Program-made: the position numbers and the translations under genes
DNA from: Bacillus cabrialesii
GTDB taxonomy: Bacteria > Bacillota > Bacilli > Bacillales > Bacillaceae
DNA: 64,000 bases
Assembly: GCF_004124315.2 (NCBI RefSeq)
Contig: NZ_CP096889.1
Coordinates: 370,001-434,000, forward strand
Direction: 5' to 3'
The notes under the pieces: generated by a model
Database searches by the model: none
Told to the model about the DNA's origin: nothing
What the model saw: only the letters and a program-made list of their open reading frames with translations
Shown here: positions 8,436 to 17,473 of the stretch, in pieces
Layout of the letters: each line of letters opens with the position of its first letter
Numbering within the stretch: the stretch's first letter is position 1

Positions 8436-9887
8436 TCAGCTGTGAAGGAGCTTTTTTTCCGCATGTTGATTGTGGATGTAAGCAAACAATTCATCCTGTT
8501 CTTGGACGGCTGTGAATCCATAAGCGCCGGCAGCTGTGTCATCGCCTATGCAGACGATAGGAGGGCGGCTCGCTGACGGTTCCGGCAAAATGCCGATTTG
8601 TTCGCCTGTGCTGATCAATTGCTGAACGGACGGCTTGCTCGGGCAAATGATCATGTGCAGCGGAGATTCACTGATGGTTCGCTGAATCATGTGGGTGAAC
8701 CGGTCATCTATGACGTTTTCATGGGTGATATAAAACGAACAGGACTTCTGCGTTTGCATGTTTTCTACTGCACGGCGGCTTCCGACAACCAGCGTTTTTT
8801 CTGAATCAGGCTGTATGGCGGAGACGAAAAAACCCCGTTTTTCAAGCTCCGTTTCCGCATGTTCAGACGCCGCGCTCAGTCGGCCTGTCAGCTGGCGGAT
8901 ATCGACTTTTTTGGAAGCCATCGCTTGGAAAAATTCACAAACCGCACGGCGCGATGTGAAGAAAATGTCTTCAAAGGTGCCGATCTTTCGAAGAATCTCT
9001 TCATTGACAGGCATGCGCTCAGTCCGCCATTTCGGCCATTCGATGACATCGGCGCCAAAAGCACGCAGCTCGTCTGCAAGCGGGTCTTTATCTTCGCCAT
9101 GAGTGACAACCATTAAATGCTGGCCGATAAGAGGTTTGCTTTCAAACCAGCTGTGTGTTTGAAAGTTGACGATATCTCCGATGACGATAATCGCAGGGTT
9201 TGTGATCTGGTGTTCCTGCACTTTTTGCTGAATGTTCTCGAGCGATCCTTTCACACTCCGCTGGCGGCCCCACGTGCCCCATTGGATCACAATAACAGGG
9301 ACGGAAGGCGATTTTCCGTATGCAATGAGCTGCTGGCAAATATAAGACAAATTCTTTACGCCCATGTAAAAGACAAGGGTTTGAACGCTTCGGGCAAGCC
9401 CTTCCCAGTCAAGGTTCGGCGTGCCTTTTAATGATTTATCATGCGCTGTAATCATGGCAAAAGACGATGCGAAATCCCGATGCGTGACGGGGATGCCCGC
9501 ATATAGCGGCGCTGCAATTCCAGAGGTGATGCCCGGCACCATTTCATAGCGAATGCCGTGCTCATGGAGAGCATCTGCTTCCTCGCCGACTCTTCCGAAA
9601 ACACTCGGATCTCCGCCTTTTAAACGGACGACGGTTAATCCCTTTGATGCTTTTTCAACCAGCAGGGCATTGATGTCTCTTTGTTTCATAAAATGGCGGT
9701 CTGGCAGTTTTCCGCAATATATAAACTCGCAGTCCGGTGATGCGAATTCGAGCAGCTTCGGGTTGGCGAGACGGTCATATAAAATCACATCTGCTTCCTC
9801 CAGCGCCTGTTTTCCTTTGATGGTGAGCAGCCCTGGATCGCCGGGGCCTGCTCCCACGAAATATACGATTCCGTTCTTCATGATCAT
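8436..9887 (-). CDS. nasF: Uroporphyrinogen-III C-methyltransferase (HemD-like fusion)
   Basis: Makes precorrin-2, the precursor of the sirohaem needed by nitrite reductase, using S-adenosylmethionine. The N-terminal half (residues 1-245) is a complete SUMT methylase: VGAGPGDPGLLT near residue 12, the VRLKGGDPSVFGRVGEEA motif near 82 and the VPGITSG motif near 117. The C-terminal half (about 255-475) resembles uroporphyrinogen-III synthase (HemD), so this is the fused NasF type, 483 residues. Two ATGs (9887 and 9881) are possible; AAGGA is better spaced for the second. Last gene of the leftward nas operon, 60 bases after nasE, with a stem-loop between. Confidence 0.95.
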   Translation of the reverse strand: MIMKNGIVYFVGAGPGDPGLLTIKGKQALEEADVILYDRLANPKLLEFASPDCEFIYCGKLPDRHFMKQRDINALLVEKASKGLTVVRLKGGDPSVFGRVGEEADALHEHGIRYEMVPGITSGIAAPLYAGIPVTHRDFASSFAMITAHDKSLKGTPNLDWEGLARSVQTLVFYMGVKNLSYICQQLIAYGKSPSVPVIVIQWGTWGRQRSVKGSLENIQQKVQEHQITNPAIIVIGDIVNFQTHSWFESKPLIGQHLMVVTHGEDKDPLADELRAFGADVIEWPKWRTERMPVNEEILRKIGTFEDIFFTSRRAVCEFFQAMASKKVDIRQLTGRLSAASEHAETELEKRGFFVSAIQPDSEKTLVVGSRRAVENMQTQKSCSFYITHENVIDDRFTHMIQRTISESPLHMIICPSKPSVQQLISTGEQIGILPEPSASRPPIVCIGDDTAAGAYGFTAVQEQDELFAYIHNQHAEKKLLHS

Positions 9888-9916
9888 GTCATCCTTCCGT
9901 CACTGTAAAAAATGAA

Positions 9917-9937
9917 GGATCACTTGAAAAGTGATCC
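9917..9937 (-). other. Stem-loop between nasE and nasF
   Basis: Perfect 9-base arms (GGATCACTT and AAGTGATCC) with a 3-base loop in the 60-base gap. On the minus strand it is followed after three bases by a T-rich run, so it could act as a partial terminator lowering nasF expression relative to nasDE, or as an mRNA stabiliser. Confidence 0.55.
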
Positions 9938-9947
9938 GGTCTTTTGA

Positions 9948-10268
9948 TCAATATACGAGATAAACATGTTCTCCTTCGATCAGCGTTTCGTATGTCTTGA
10001 CGCATCCGTGATCAGGCTCTTGGACGATTCCGTCTTCTAAGGAGATTTTCCAATCGTGCATCGGGCAGAAAACATATTCGCCGCTGACGATGCCTTCTGC
10101 CAGGACGCCGCCCTTATGCGGACAGCGGTTTTCGATGGCGCGAATGCTTCCGTTTGAAAGCTTGAAAACCGCGAGCTCCTTATCTTCAATATACACTGTT
10201 TTGCCTAATTGTTCAGGCAATTCTTCAATTTTTCCGATCCATACTTTTGTTACGTCTTTGTTCACCAT
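9948..10268 (-). CDS. nasE: Assimilatory nitrite reductase small subunit
   Basis: The 106-residue Rieske-type protein holds the [2Fe-2S] ligand motifs C-P-H-K-G-G near residue 45 and C-P-M-H-D-W near residue 66. It is the small subunit partner of NasD in reducing nitrite to ammonium with NADH. It follows nasD by 32 bases on the same strand, with AGGAGGAACGGAC before the ATG. Confidence 0.95.
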   Translation of the reverse strand: MVNKDVTKVWIGKIEELPEQLGKTVYIEDKELAVFKLSNGSIRAIENRCPHKGGVLAEGIVSGEYVFCPMHDWKISLEDGIVQEPDHGCVKTYETLIEGEHVYLVY

Positions 10269-10300
10269 GTCCGTTCCTCCTCAATGTTTGTTATTTGTCA

Positions 10301-12718
10301 TTATGATGTGGTCACGACATTTTCAAATAATTCTTTAGAGGTTTGTTTGTCTTCCAAAAAGCCCTTCCACGGATCCTTGTGGACAGAGAGTGTTTCATTC
10401 ATTCGGTCGTTCAGCTCCTGCCGCTTTTCCGGATCGTTTAACACGGATTGGACATGGGATAAACCGACGCGCTCAAGCCATGCGGATGTACGCTCCAGAT
10501 AGTTTGCGGTTTCCCGGTAATATTGCAGGTAAGCGCCTGCGTATTCTAAGACTTCTTCATTTGTTTTCACCTTCATCAGCAAATCACCGGCGCGTAAATG
10601 AGTTCCGCCGTTTCCGCCGACATAAAGCTCCCAGCCCCCGTCGATGCCGACAACGCCAAGGTCTTTAATGCCGGATTCCGCACAGTTCCGCGGACAGGCA
10701 GACACGGCCATTTTGACTTTATGAGGCGTGTTCAGCCCTTCGAATTTTTTCTCAAGATCAATGCCCAGTGCCATGGAGTCTTGCGTGCCGAAGCGGCAGA
10801 ATTGCTCGCCTACGCATGTTTTTACTGTCCGGAGTGTCTTTCCGTACGCGTATCCTGACGGCATATCAAGATCTTCCCATACCTTCGGAAGGTCTTCTTT
10901 TTTCACGCCGATGAGATCAATCCGCTGGCCGCCTGTCATTTTCACGAGCGGGATCTCATACTTGTCGACAACATCGGCGATCTTGCGCAAATCTGTGGAG
11001 TTGGTCACGCCGCCGTACATCCGGGGAACGACTGAGTATGTTCCGTCTTTTTGAATATTGGCGTGCATTCGTTCATTAACAAAGCGGGATGTCCGTTCAT
11101 CCTCGTATTTGGTTGGATTGATCATGCCTAAGTAGTAGTTCAGAGCCGGACGGCATTTGGAACAGCCTTCTGGCGTTTTCCAGCCGAGCACGTTCATGAT
11201 TTCTCTTGTATGTGACAGCCCTTTGGCTTTGATTTCTTCTACGACTTCATCTCTCGACAATGTGGTGCAGCCGCAAATCGCTTCTTTTTGCGCTGACGCA
11301 TCAAAGTCTGATCCGAGCGTATACTGGAGGATTTCTTCTACAAGCGGCTTACAGCCTCCGCATGAACGGGATGCACCGGTGCATGCTTTGATCTCGTCCG
11401 TTGACGAGCAGCCCTTTTCCTGTATGGCTTGAATAATGTCACCTTTTGACACGCCGTTGCAGCCGCAGATGATTTCATCGTCGCTCATCGCTGCGGTAAT
11501 GCTTACGCCGGCTTCTTGGTTGAGAGGCTGTAAGATTGATATTTTAGAGGTTTCAGAGATATCGGCTTCTTTTTGGATCATAGAAAACAGGCGATTGCCC
11601 TCGCTGCTGTCGCCGAATAAAACAGCACCGACAATTTGATTGCCCCTCAGAACGATTTTTTTATAGATGCCGTCCTGTTCATCGAATACTTTAATCGCTT
11701 TTTTATCCTCTGATTCATCAAAGTCACCGGCAGAGAAGACCTCGACGCCTGATACCTTTAACTGAGTGGAGAGAACGGAGCCTTCGTACGGTTTTGTTTC
11801 GATGCCGCACATATGCTTCGCCAGCACTTTTGCCTGTTCATAGAGCGGCGCCACGAGCCCGTAGGCGATTCCCCTGTGCTCTGCGCATTCGCCGACCGCA
11901 TAAATGTGCGGGATTTCAGTTTGCATATAGTCATTGACAATGATTCCGCGGTTGACCGGAATGCCGCTTTCTGTGCCAAGCTGTGTATTCGGGCGGATGC
12001 CGACAGCCATGACGACTAAATCAGCTTCAATGCTTGTGCCGTCTTTAAAACGGAGGCCTTCAACACGGCCTTCACCGACAATTTCTTCGGTTTGCTTTTC
12101 AAGTAAAAAGGTCATCCCTTGTTTTTCTAACTCATTTTGCAGCAGGCGCCCCGCCGTTGGATCAAGCTGGCGTTCCATCAGGTATGGGGCGAGGTGGATG
12201 ACGGATACATCCATGCCGAGATTCAGCAGTCCGCGCGCGGCTTCCAAACCAAGCAGGCCTCCGCCGATGACGGCTGCTTTTTTATATTGTTTTGATGCGG
12301 CGAGCATCGTATCTGTATCTTTGATGTCCCGGAAAGCCGTGACGCCTTGTTTGTCTGCGCCCGGAATCGGGAGGATAAAAGGGACAGAGCCTGTCGCCAG
12401 AATCAATTCGTCGTATGGTTGGATTCTGTCTGCATCTGTAATGACCGTTTTGTTTTCTGTGTCCACTTTGATGACTGTTTCATTTGTATACAATTGAATA
12501 TTGTTTTCTTCGTACCAATCCCAATCATTTAACGTAATATCTTTGATGTCGGTATCGCCTTGAAGCACTTTTGATAAAAGGATTCGATTGTAGTTGGGAT
12601 GCGGTTCGGCACCGAAAATTGTGATCTGAAACTCGTCTTTTGCAACACTCAGTATCTCTTCAATGGCCCTTACCCCGGCCATTCCATTTCCAACAAGAAC
12701 TAGCTGTTTTTTTCCCAT
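10301..12718 (-). CDS. nasD: Assimilatory nitrite reductase large subunit
   Basis: Six-electron reduction of nitrite to ammonium using NADH, FAD, iron-sulfur clusters and sirohaem. The order in 805 residues is: an FAD/NADH oxidoreductase module (VGNGMAGVRA near 8, GGGLLGLEAARG near 150), two BFD-type [2Fe-2S] regions (IICGCNGVSKG, CGGCKP; then ICGCTTLSRDEV, CSKCRP) around 415-535, and a nitrite/sulfite reductase domain with sirohaem/[4Fe-4S] cysteines in TCVGEQFCRFGT near 640 and SACPRNCAES near 675. All expected cysteines are present. First gene of the nasDEF unit, with its own NsrR- and TnrA-type sites upstream. Confidence 0.96.
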   Translation of the reverse strand: MGKKQLVLVGNGMAGVRAIEEILSVAKDEFQITIFGAEPHPNYNRILLSKVLQGDTDIKDITLNDWDWYEENNIQLYTNETVIKVDTENKTVITDADRIQPYDELILATGSVPFILPIPGADKQGVTAFRDIKDTDTMLAASKQYKKAAVIGGGLLGLEAARGLLNLGMDVSVIHLAPYLMERQLDPTAGRLLQNELEKQGMTFLLEKQTEEIVGEGRVEGLRFKDGTSIEADLVVMAVGIRPNTQLGTESGIPVNRGIIVNDYMQTEIPHIYAVGECAEHRGIAYGLVAPLYEQAKVLAKHMCGIETKPYEGSVLSTQLKVSGVEVFSAGDFDESEDKKAIKVFDEQDGIYKKIVLRGNQIVGAVLFGDSSEGNRLFSMIQKEADISETSKISILQPLNQEAGVSITAAMSDDEIICGCNGVSKGDIIQAIQEKGCSSTDEIKACTGASRSCGGCKPLVEEILQYTLGSDFDASAQKEAICGCTTLSRDEVVEEIKAKGLSHTREIMNVLGWKTPEGCSKCRPALNYYLGMINPTKYEDERTSRFVNERMHANIQKDGTYSVVPRMYGGVTNSTDLRKIADVVDKYEIPLVKMTGGQRIDLIGVKKEDLPKVWEDLDMPSGYAYGKTLRTVKTCVGEQFCRFGTQDSMALGIDLEKKFEGLNTPHKVKMAVSACPRNCAESGIKDLGVVGIDGGWELYVGGNGGTHLRAGDLLMKVKTNEEVLEYAGAYLQYYRETANYLERTSAWLERVGLSHVQSVLNDPEKRQELNDRMNETLSVHKDPWKGFLEDKQTSKELFENVVTTS

Positions 12719-12769
12719 CAGATGATCCGCTCCTTATCAATGTTTTTTTTAGCGTAGCACAGCAAAAAG

Positions 12770-12786
12770 AAATATTTAAGATACAT
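12770..12786 (-). promoter_or_regulatory. NsrR-type operator upstream of nasD
   Basis: On the minus strand this reads ATGTATCTTAAATATTT, one base off the published B. subtilis NsrR consensus ATRTATYTTAAATATAT. NsrR is a nitric-oxide-sensing repressor that controls nasDEF and hmp. It directly abuts the TnrA site. Confidence 0.8.
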
Positions 12787-12802
12787 GTTATAAAATGTAA
12801 CA
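12786..12802. promoter_or_regulatory. TnrA box upstream of nasD
   Basis: TGTTATAAAATGTAACA is a perfect match to TGTNA-N7-TNACA, the TnrA/GlnR consensus. It lies about 70 bases before the nasD ATG in the 120-base gap after nasC, so nasDEF can be switched on under nitrogen limitation separately from nasBC. Confidence 0.88.
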
Positions 12803-12838
12803 AAATATACGAAAAGTTCTAAAAATTTTATGAAAAAT

Positions 12839-14971
12839 TTAAATAGGCCTGATTCGGACGGCACACACCTTAAAACCGGGCATTTTACAGGCTGGGTCTA
12901 AGGCTTCGCCGATTAAATCATTCACATTTTGAGCCCCTGCCCAGTGGATGGGAACAAAAACGGTATCTTTTCTGATTTGTTCTGATAATTTGCTGCGGAC
13001 GGTGATGCTTCCCCGCGGGGATTCTATTTTGACGAGGACACGGTCTTCAATATGGAAGGACGCCGCTGTTTGCGGATGAATTTCCATAAACGATTCAAAA
13101 TGTCTCGCGGCAAGGGCGGCGCTTTTTCTCGTTTGGACGCCTGTTAAGTAGTGAGACATGACTCGGCCTGTCGTTAAATAAAGCGGATAATCGGCTGTCG
13201 GCTTTTCTTTTGGAACTGCCGGTTCGTTTGGTATCACACTCAGAGCCGCTTTTTGATCCGGATGTGCAAATGAGTCCGCAAACAAGCGTCCTGTTCCGGA
13301 GTGATCAGGTTCCGGACATGGCCAATGAATGCCGCCTTCGCGTCTGAGCCTGTCATATGTGATGCCTGAATAATCGGCAATTCCGCCTCGGCTCGCTTCT
13401 CTCAATTCATTAAAAATTTCCTCTGCTGACGCGTAAGAAAAATAACGGCCTTTCCCGAGAGCGGATGCGATTTCACAAATGATCTGCCAATCATGCTTTG
13501 CTTCACCGGGACACGGCCTGCTTGCTTCTCTTAATGTCACGCGGCCTTCGACATTGGTCATGGTGCCCTCATCTTCTAAATAAGAGGAGGCGGGCAAAAT
13601 CACATCCGCGTATGTCGCAGTCTCAGAAATAAACAAATCGATCGCGACAAAGAATGTCAGTTTTCTTAGAGCTTTTTTCACGAGATTCGCATTTGGGCTG
13701 GAAACAGCAGGATTGGAGCACATGAGGAACAGTCCTTTGATGTCGCCGTCATTGATTTTTTCCATCATTTCATAGGCTGAGACACCTTTTCGCGGCAGAT
13801 CATCCTGATGGATTCCCCACACATTCGCAATATGTGCACGGTGCTGTTCGTTTTCAATAGATCGGTAGCCTGGAAGCTGATCGGCTTTTTGGCCATGCTC
13901 TCTTGCGCCTTGCCCGTTGCCTTGTCCGGTGATCGCTCCGTAGCCCGAGTAACGCTTGCCGATCTTTCCAGTGATCAGCACCATGTTTAAGAAGCCTTTC
14001 ACAGCCGCTGTTCCATCGGTTTGCTGTTCAATCCCGCGAGCTGTAAACAGCATGCCGGATGTTTCCTTGGCAAACTTCACAGCAGCCTTTCGCATGTGCG
14101 CCAGCGGGACACTCGTCTGTTCGGCGATATCATTCAGGCCCAATGCGTCAGTATGCCGCTTCAGCTCTTCGAATCCATTTGTTCGTGATCGGATGAAATC
14201 CTCGTTTATGAGCTGTTCGTCAATAATGATTTTGACGAGACCGTTGGCAAGGGCGGCGTCTGTGCCGGGTTTAATTTTTAGATGAAGATCGGCGATTTTT
14301 GTTGTCGCTGTTTCACGCGGATCAATGGCAATGATGTAGGCTCCGTTTTCCTTCGCTTTTTCAAAATACGGCATAATTGTAGGCTGGCATTCCGCAATAT
14401 TGGTGCCGGCCAGAATGATCACACGGGTGTGGGGAATGTCTGATAAGGGATTCGTTAAGCCTCTGTCCGCGCCGAAAGTTTGGTTGGCTGCGGTGGCTGC
14501 TGCGGACATACAAAGTCTCCCGTTGTAGTCGATGTATTTTGTCTGTAAGCCTACTCGTGCGAACTTCCCTAACAAGTACGCTTCTTCATTCGTAATTGAG
14601 GCGCTTCCGTATACACCCATGGCATCATGTCCGTATTCCGCTTGGATCATCGTCACTCGGTCTTTGATGTGATTCAGTGCTTCTTCCCAGGAAACAGGCA
14701 TAAATTCGCCGTTTTTCTTCACCAGCGGCCGGGTGATGCGGGAGGAGTTCAGGGCATGCTGGTGGGCGTTCATGCCCTTCATGCATAACCGGCCCTGTGT
14801 CGTAGGATTATCAATCCCGATCGCTGTGTACTTTTTCCGTGTGACGATGGTTTGTTCCACAAGCTGCATTTTGCACTGCATGCTGCAAAACGGGCATTGG
14901 GTGTCATACGTTTTTTCTGATTGGATGTCTTGTTGTTTATCACGGAAATATCTAAGCAGTCGTTCAGTCAA
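12839..14971 (-). CDS. nasC: Assimilatory nitrate reductase catalytic subunit
   Basis: The 710-residue molybdopterin oxidoreductase reduces nitrate to nitrite. The N-terminal [4Fe-4S] motif is C-P-F-C-S-M-Q-C near residues 25-32 plus a further Cys in QGRLCMKGMN near 62. The molybdopterin-guanine-dinucleotide binding domains follow (for example the segment GNGQGAREHGQ near 350) with a C-terminal dinucleotide-binding domain (LTTGRVMSHY near 600). Cytoplasmic, with no twin-arginine signal, as expected for an assimilatory enzyme. It starts 6 bases after the nasB stop, so the two are co-transcribed; NasB supplies the electrons. Confidence 0.95.
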   Translation of the reverse strand: MTERLLRYFRDKQQDIQSEKTYDTQCPFCSMQCKMQLVEQTIVTRKKYTAIGIDNPTTQGRLCMKGMNAHQHALNSSRITRPLVKKNGEFMPVSWEEALNHIKDRVTMIQAEYGHDAMGVYGSASITNEEAYLLGKFARVGLQTKYIDYNGRLCMSAAATAANQTFGADRGLTNPLSDIPHTRVIILAGTNIAECQPTIMPYFEKAKENGAYIIAIDPRETATTKIADLHLKIKPGTDAALANGLVKIIIDEQLINEDFIRSRTNGFEELKRHTDALGLNDIAEQTSVPLAHMRKAAVKFAKETSGMLFTARGIEQQTDGTAAVKGFLNMVLITGKIGKRYSGYGAITGQGNGQGAREHGQKADQLPGYRSIENEQHRAHIANVWGIHQDDLPRKGVSAYEMMEKINDGDIKGLFLMCSNPAVSSPNANLVKKALRKLTFFVAIDLFISETATYADVILPASSYLEDEGTMTNVEGRVTLREASRPCPGEAKHDWQIICEIASALGKGRYFSYASAEEIFNELREASRGGIADYSGITYDRLRREGGIHWPCPEPDHSGTGRLFADSFAHPDQKAALSVIPNEPAVPKEKPTADYPLYLTTGRVMSHYLTGVQTRKSAALAARHFESFMEIHPQTAASFHIEDRVLVKIESPRGSITVRSKLSEQIRKDTVFVPIHWAGAQNVNDLIGEALDPACKMPGFKVCAVRIRPI

Positions 14972-14977
14972 AATGCC

Positions 14978-17293
14978 TCATCCTTTCTTATGTGAGCCAG
15001 CCTTTATAGGCGGATTTTGAATCAGTGACACGTCTGTTTGGAGGTTATCCAGCAGCTGTGTCCTTAATTCCTCTTCGAAAAGCACTTCTCTGATATGCAC
15101 GATCCCGAGACGGTCCATCCACTGATGTACGGCTTCTAAGTAATGAGCTGTTTCACGATAATACTGGATCAGCCCTTTGATCATGACGGCAGTGTTTTCC
15201 GCGTTGTCTGTCACGCAAAACAGAGCACCGGAACGGGCATGAGTTCCGCGGATGCCGCCGATGTAAATGTCCCAGCCGGCTTGCGTCCGCATCGCGCCGA
15301 CATCTTGTATGGCGGCATCTGTACAGTCTGTTTCACATGATAGACTCACAGAAATGGAAGCGGGCATGGAAAGCCTTTCAACCTGCCTCTCGATTTGGAC
15401 TGCCAGCTGCTGAATCGATCGGTTTTGTCCGCATGTACATGCTTTGGCACTTTGCAGCGCGTGGCGGTGTTCGTTTGAGCGAGCGGGCATTTTCAGGTCC
15501 TTTTTGATGTTTGGGAGATCCGCGGGTTTGAACCCTGAAAGCTTCAGTCTTTGGCCGTGAGTGATGGATACGTCAGGGATGCTGTATCTCTCGATGATGT
15601 CGGCGAGATTTCTTAGCTGCTCCGCGTTTGCCATCCCGCCGTACATTTGCGGAATGAGGCTGCATGTGTCTTCTGAGGAAGATTCAGGCTGAACAAAACC
15701 GGCATGCAGCTTTTCCAGATAGTATTCAATCGCCGGAACACATTTGCGGCACCCGTTTTCCGTTTTCCAGCCAAGCTGGCTCATCGCTTCTGCTGGATCA
15801 GAGTACGGCAGAAGCTGAAGCTCAGCAATAAGGTCGTCTTCCGTAAAATCGGTGCAGCCGCAAAACGAAGGTGTGCCAGCCGGCTCTGCATATTCACCGC
15901 TGGTCATGTACCTCAAAAAGTCTTCAACCAGCGGCTTGCATCCTCCGCAGGAGCCGGATGCCCTGGTGCAGTGCTTGACTTCCTCAACAGTTGTTAAGCC
16001 TTTTGTGTGCACCGCTTCTTGAATCGCGCCTTTCGTCACTGAATTGCATTGGCAAATCGTTTCACTGAAAGGCATGGATTCAAAAGATGTACCCGATTTC
16101 TCCGATTCAAACATCTGCTTTTTCACGATCGAGATGTCTCTTTGTTTGAGCAGGCTGTCAAGAAATCGCGGCTTGTCACGTGTGTCTCCGTATAAAATAA
16201 CGCCGGCCAGTTTGTCATCCTCAAAGAGCGCTTTTTTATAAATGCCGGCTTGTTCATCGTAGATGTTGATGCTCGTTGTGCGTTCATCCTCGTGAACCTT
16301 TCCGGCTGACCACACATCAATTCCAGCTATTTTTAAAGCAGCAGATGGTGCCGAGCCTTGATATCCCTCACATAGATCGCCGCAAATATGTCTGGCGAGA
16401 ACTTTTCCCTGCTCATAAAGCGGCGATACCAAACCGTATACTCTTCCGTTGTGCTCAGCGCATTCGCCGACGGCATAGACATTCGGTGCGCTCGTCTGCA
16501 TGCAATCATTTACGATGATCCCGCGGTTGACTGCGATTCCAGATGATACAGCCAATTCAATATTCGGCTTCACACCAGCCGCCATCACAATCAAGTCTGC
16601 CTTTAGTGAAGATCCATCCTTAAAACGGATGCCGTCTGCGCGCGAGGTGCCGGAAATGGATACGGTGTCTTTCTCCAAAAGAAAGGTTAAGCCTTTCCGT
16701 TCCAGCTTCGTCTGCAGCAGCCGCGACGCCGTTTGATCGAGCTGTTTTTGCATGATGCCGGCAGAGCGGTGAATGACGCTGACATCCATGCCGAGATGCT
16801 GTAAACCGACTGCGGCTTCCAGTCCTAATAAGCCGGCTCCGATCACCGCTGCCTTTTGATTGTGTTTGGCCATGCTCATCAGCATTTGGCAGTCTTCTAT
16901 TGTTCGAAATCCGCAGACGCCTTCTTTGTCCGCCCCGGGAATGGGAAGAATATAGGGGGAGGAGCCTGTTGCCACAATGAATTTGTCATAGGACAGGCTG
17001 CGTTTGCGATCCGTGATGACCTGCTGCCGATCTGTATCAATTTGAACAACCGTTTCGCCTGTGTAAAGGGTAATCTCATTCTTGGCGTACCAGTCCTTGC
17101 TATTCAGTGTAATGTCATCGAGTGACGCCTCCCCCTGCAATACAGCGGATAAGAGAATACGATTGTAGTTGGGATGCGGTTCACTTCCGAAAATAATAAT
17201 CTCGAACATTTGGCGATTCAGCTTTAATACTTCTTCAATACAGCGGATTCCGGCCATTCCGTTCCCCGCTAACACCAATCTTTGTTTCTTCAT
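14978..17293 (-). CDS. nasB: Assimilatory nitrate reductase electron-transfer subunit
   Basis: Passes electrons from NADH through FAD and iron-sulfur clusters to NasC. The longest frame starts at 17338, but ATG 17293 has a GGAGG site 8 bases upstream and gives 771 residues, beginning directly at the FAD-binding LAGNGMAGIRC motif. Domains run FAD/NADH oxidoreductase (1-380), BFD-type [2Fe-2S] regions (CQCNSVTKG, CGGCKP, FCGCTDF, CRKCVP; about 400-530) and a C-terminal region aligning with the nitrite reductase domain of NasD. In that last region the sirohaem-type motif is degraded: ACTCGQNR near 616 keeps the first Cys but not the one five residues later. NasB looks like a NasD duplicate that lost its own catalytic centre. 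Confidence 0.94.
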   Translation of the reverse strand: MKKQRLVLAGNGMAGIRCIEEVLKLNRQMFEIIIFGSEPHPNYNRILLSAVLQGEASLDDITLNSKDWYAKNEITLYTGETVVQIDTDRQQVITDRKRSLSYDKFIVATGSSPYILPIPGADKEGVCGFRTIEDCQMLMSMAKHNQKAAVIGAGLLGLEAAVGLQHLGMDVSVIHRSAGIMQKQLDQTASRLLQTKLERKGLTFLLEKDTVSISGTSRADGIRFKDGSSLKADLIVMAAGVKPNIELAVSSGIAVNRGIIVNDCMQTSAPNVYAVGECAEHNGRVYGLVSPLYEQGKVLARHICGDLCEGYQGSAPSAALKIAGIDVWSAGKVHEDERTTSINIYDEQAGIYKKALFEDDKLAGVILYGDTRDKPRFLDSLLKQRDISIVKKQMFESEKSGTSFESMPFSETICQCNSVTKGAIQEAVHTKGLTTVEEVKHCTRASGSCGGCKPLVEDFLRYMTSGEYAEPAGTPSFCGCTDFTEDDLIAELQLLPYSDPAEAMSQLGWKTENGCRKCVPAIEYYLEKLHAGFVQPESSSEDTCSLIPQMYGGMANAEQLRNLADIIERYSIPDVSITHGQRLKLSGFKPADLPNIKKDLKMPARSNEHRHALQSAKACTCGQNRSIQQLAVQIERQVERLSMPASISVSLSCETDCTDAAIQDVGAMRTQAGWDIYIGGIRGTHARSGALFCVTDNAENTAVMIKGLIQYYRETAHYLEAVHQWMDRLGIVHIREVLFEEELRTQLLDNLQTDVSLIQNPPIKAGSHKKG

Positions 17294-17374
17294 GTGCCAA
17301 ACCTCCTTTGACGCAGCTTGTAAGTTTTCTCCTACCAAAAATTATGGCACAACGCATTGTTAACGCATTAAACG

Positions 17375-17391
17375 TGTTACATAAACTTACA
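17375..17391. promoter_or_regulatory. TnrA box between nasB and nasA
   Basis: TGTTACATAAACTTACA is a perfect TGTNA-N7-TNACA site placed almost exactly midway between the divergent starts (81 bases from nasB, 82 from nasA). One TnrA site probably activates both nasA and nasBC during nitrogen limitation. Confidence 0.9.
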
Positions 17392-17473
17392 CATCTCTTT
17401 TCCAGAAAAAAATGGTCATATATCCTTAATTCAGAAAATTTAAAATAATTATAGGTCAAGAAAGGGGAATCTT

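Noticed and set aside
11934..12497. 187-residue plus-strand frame opposite nasD
   Set aside because: Ser/Arg/Pro-rich antisense shadow of nasD with no ribosome site.
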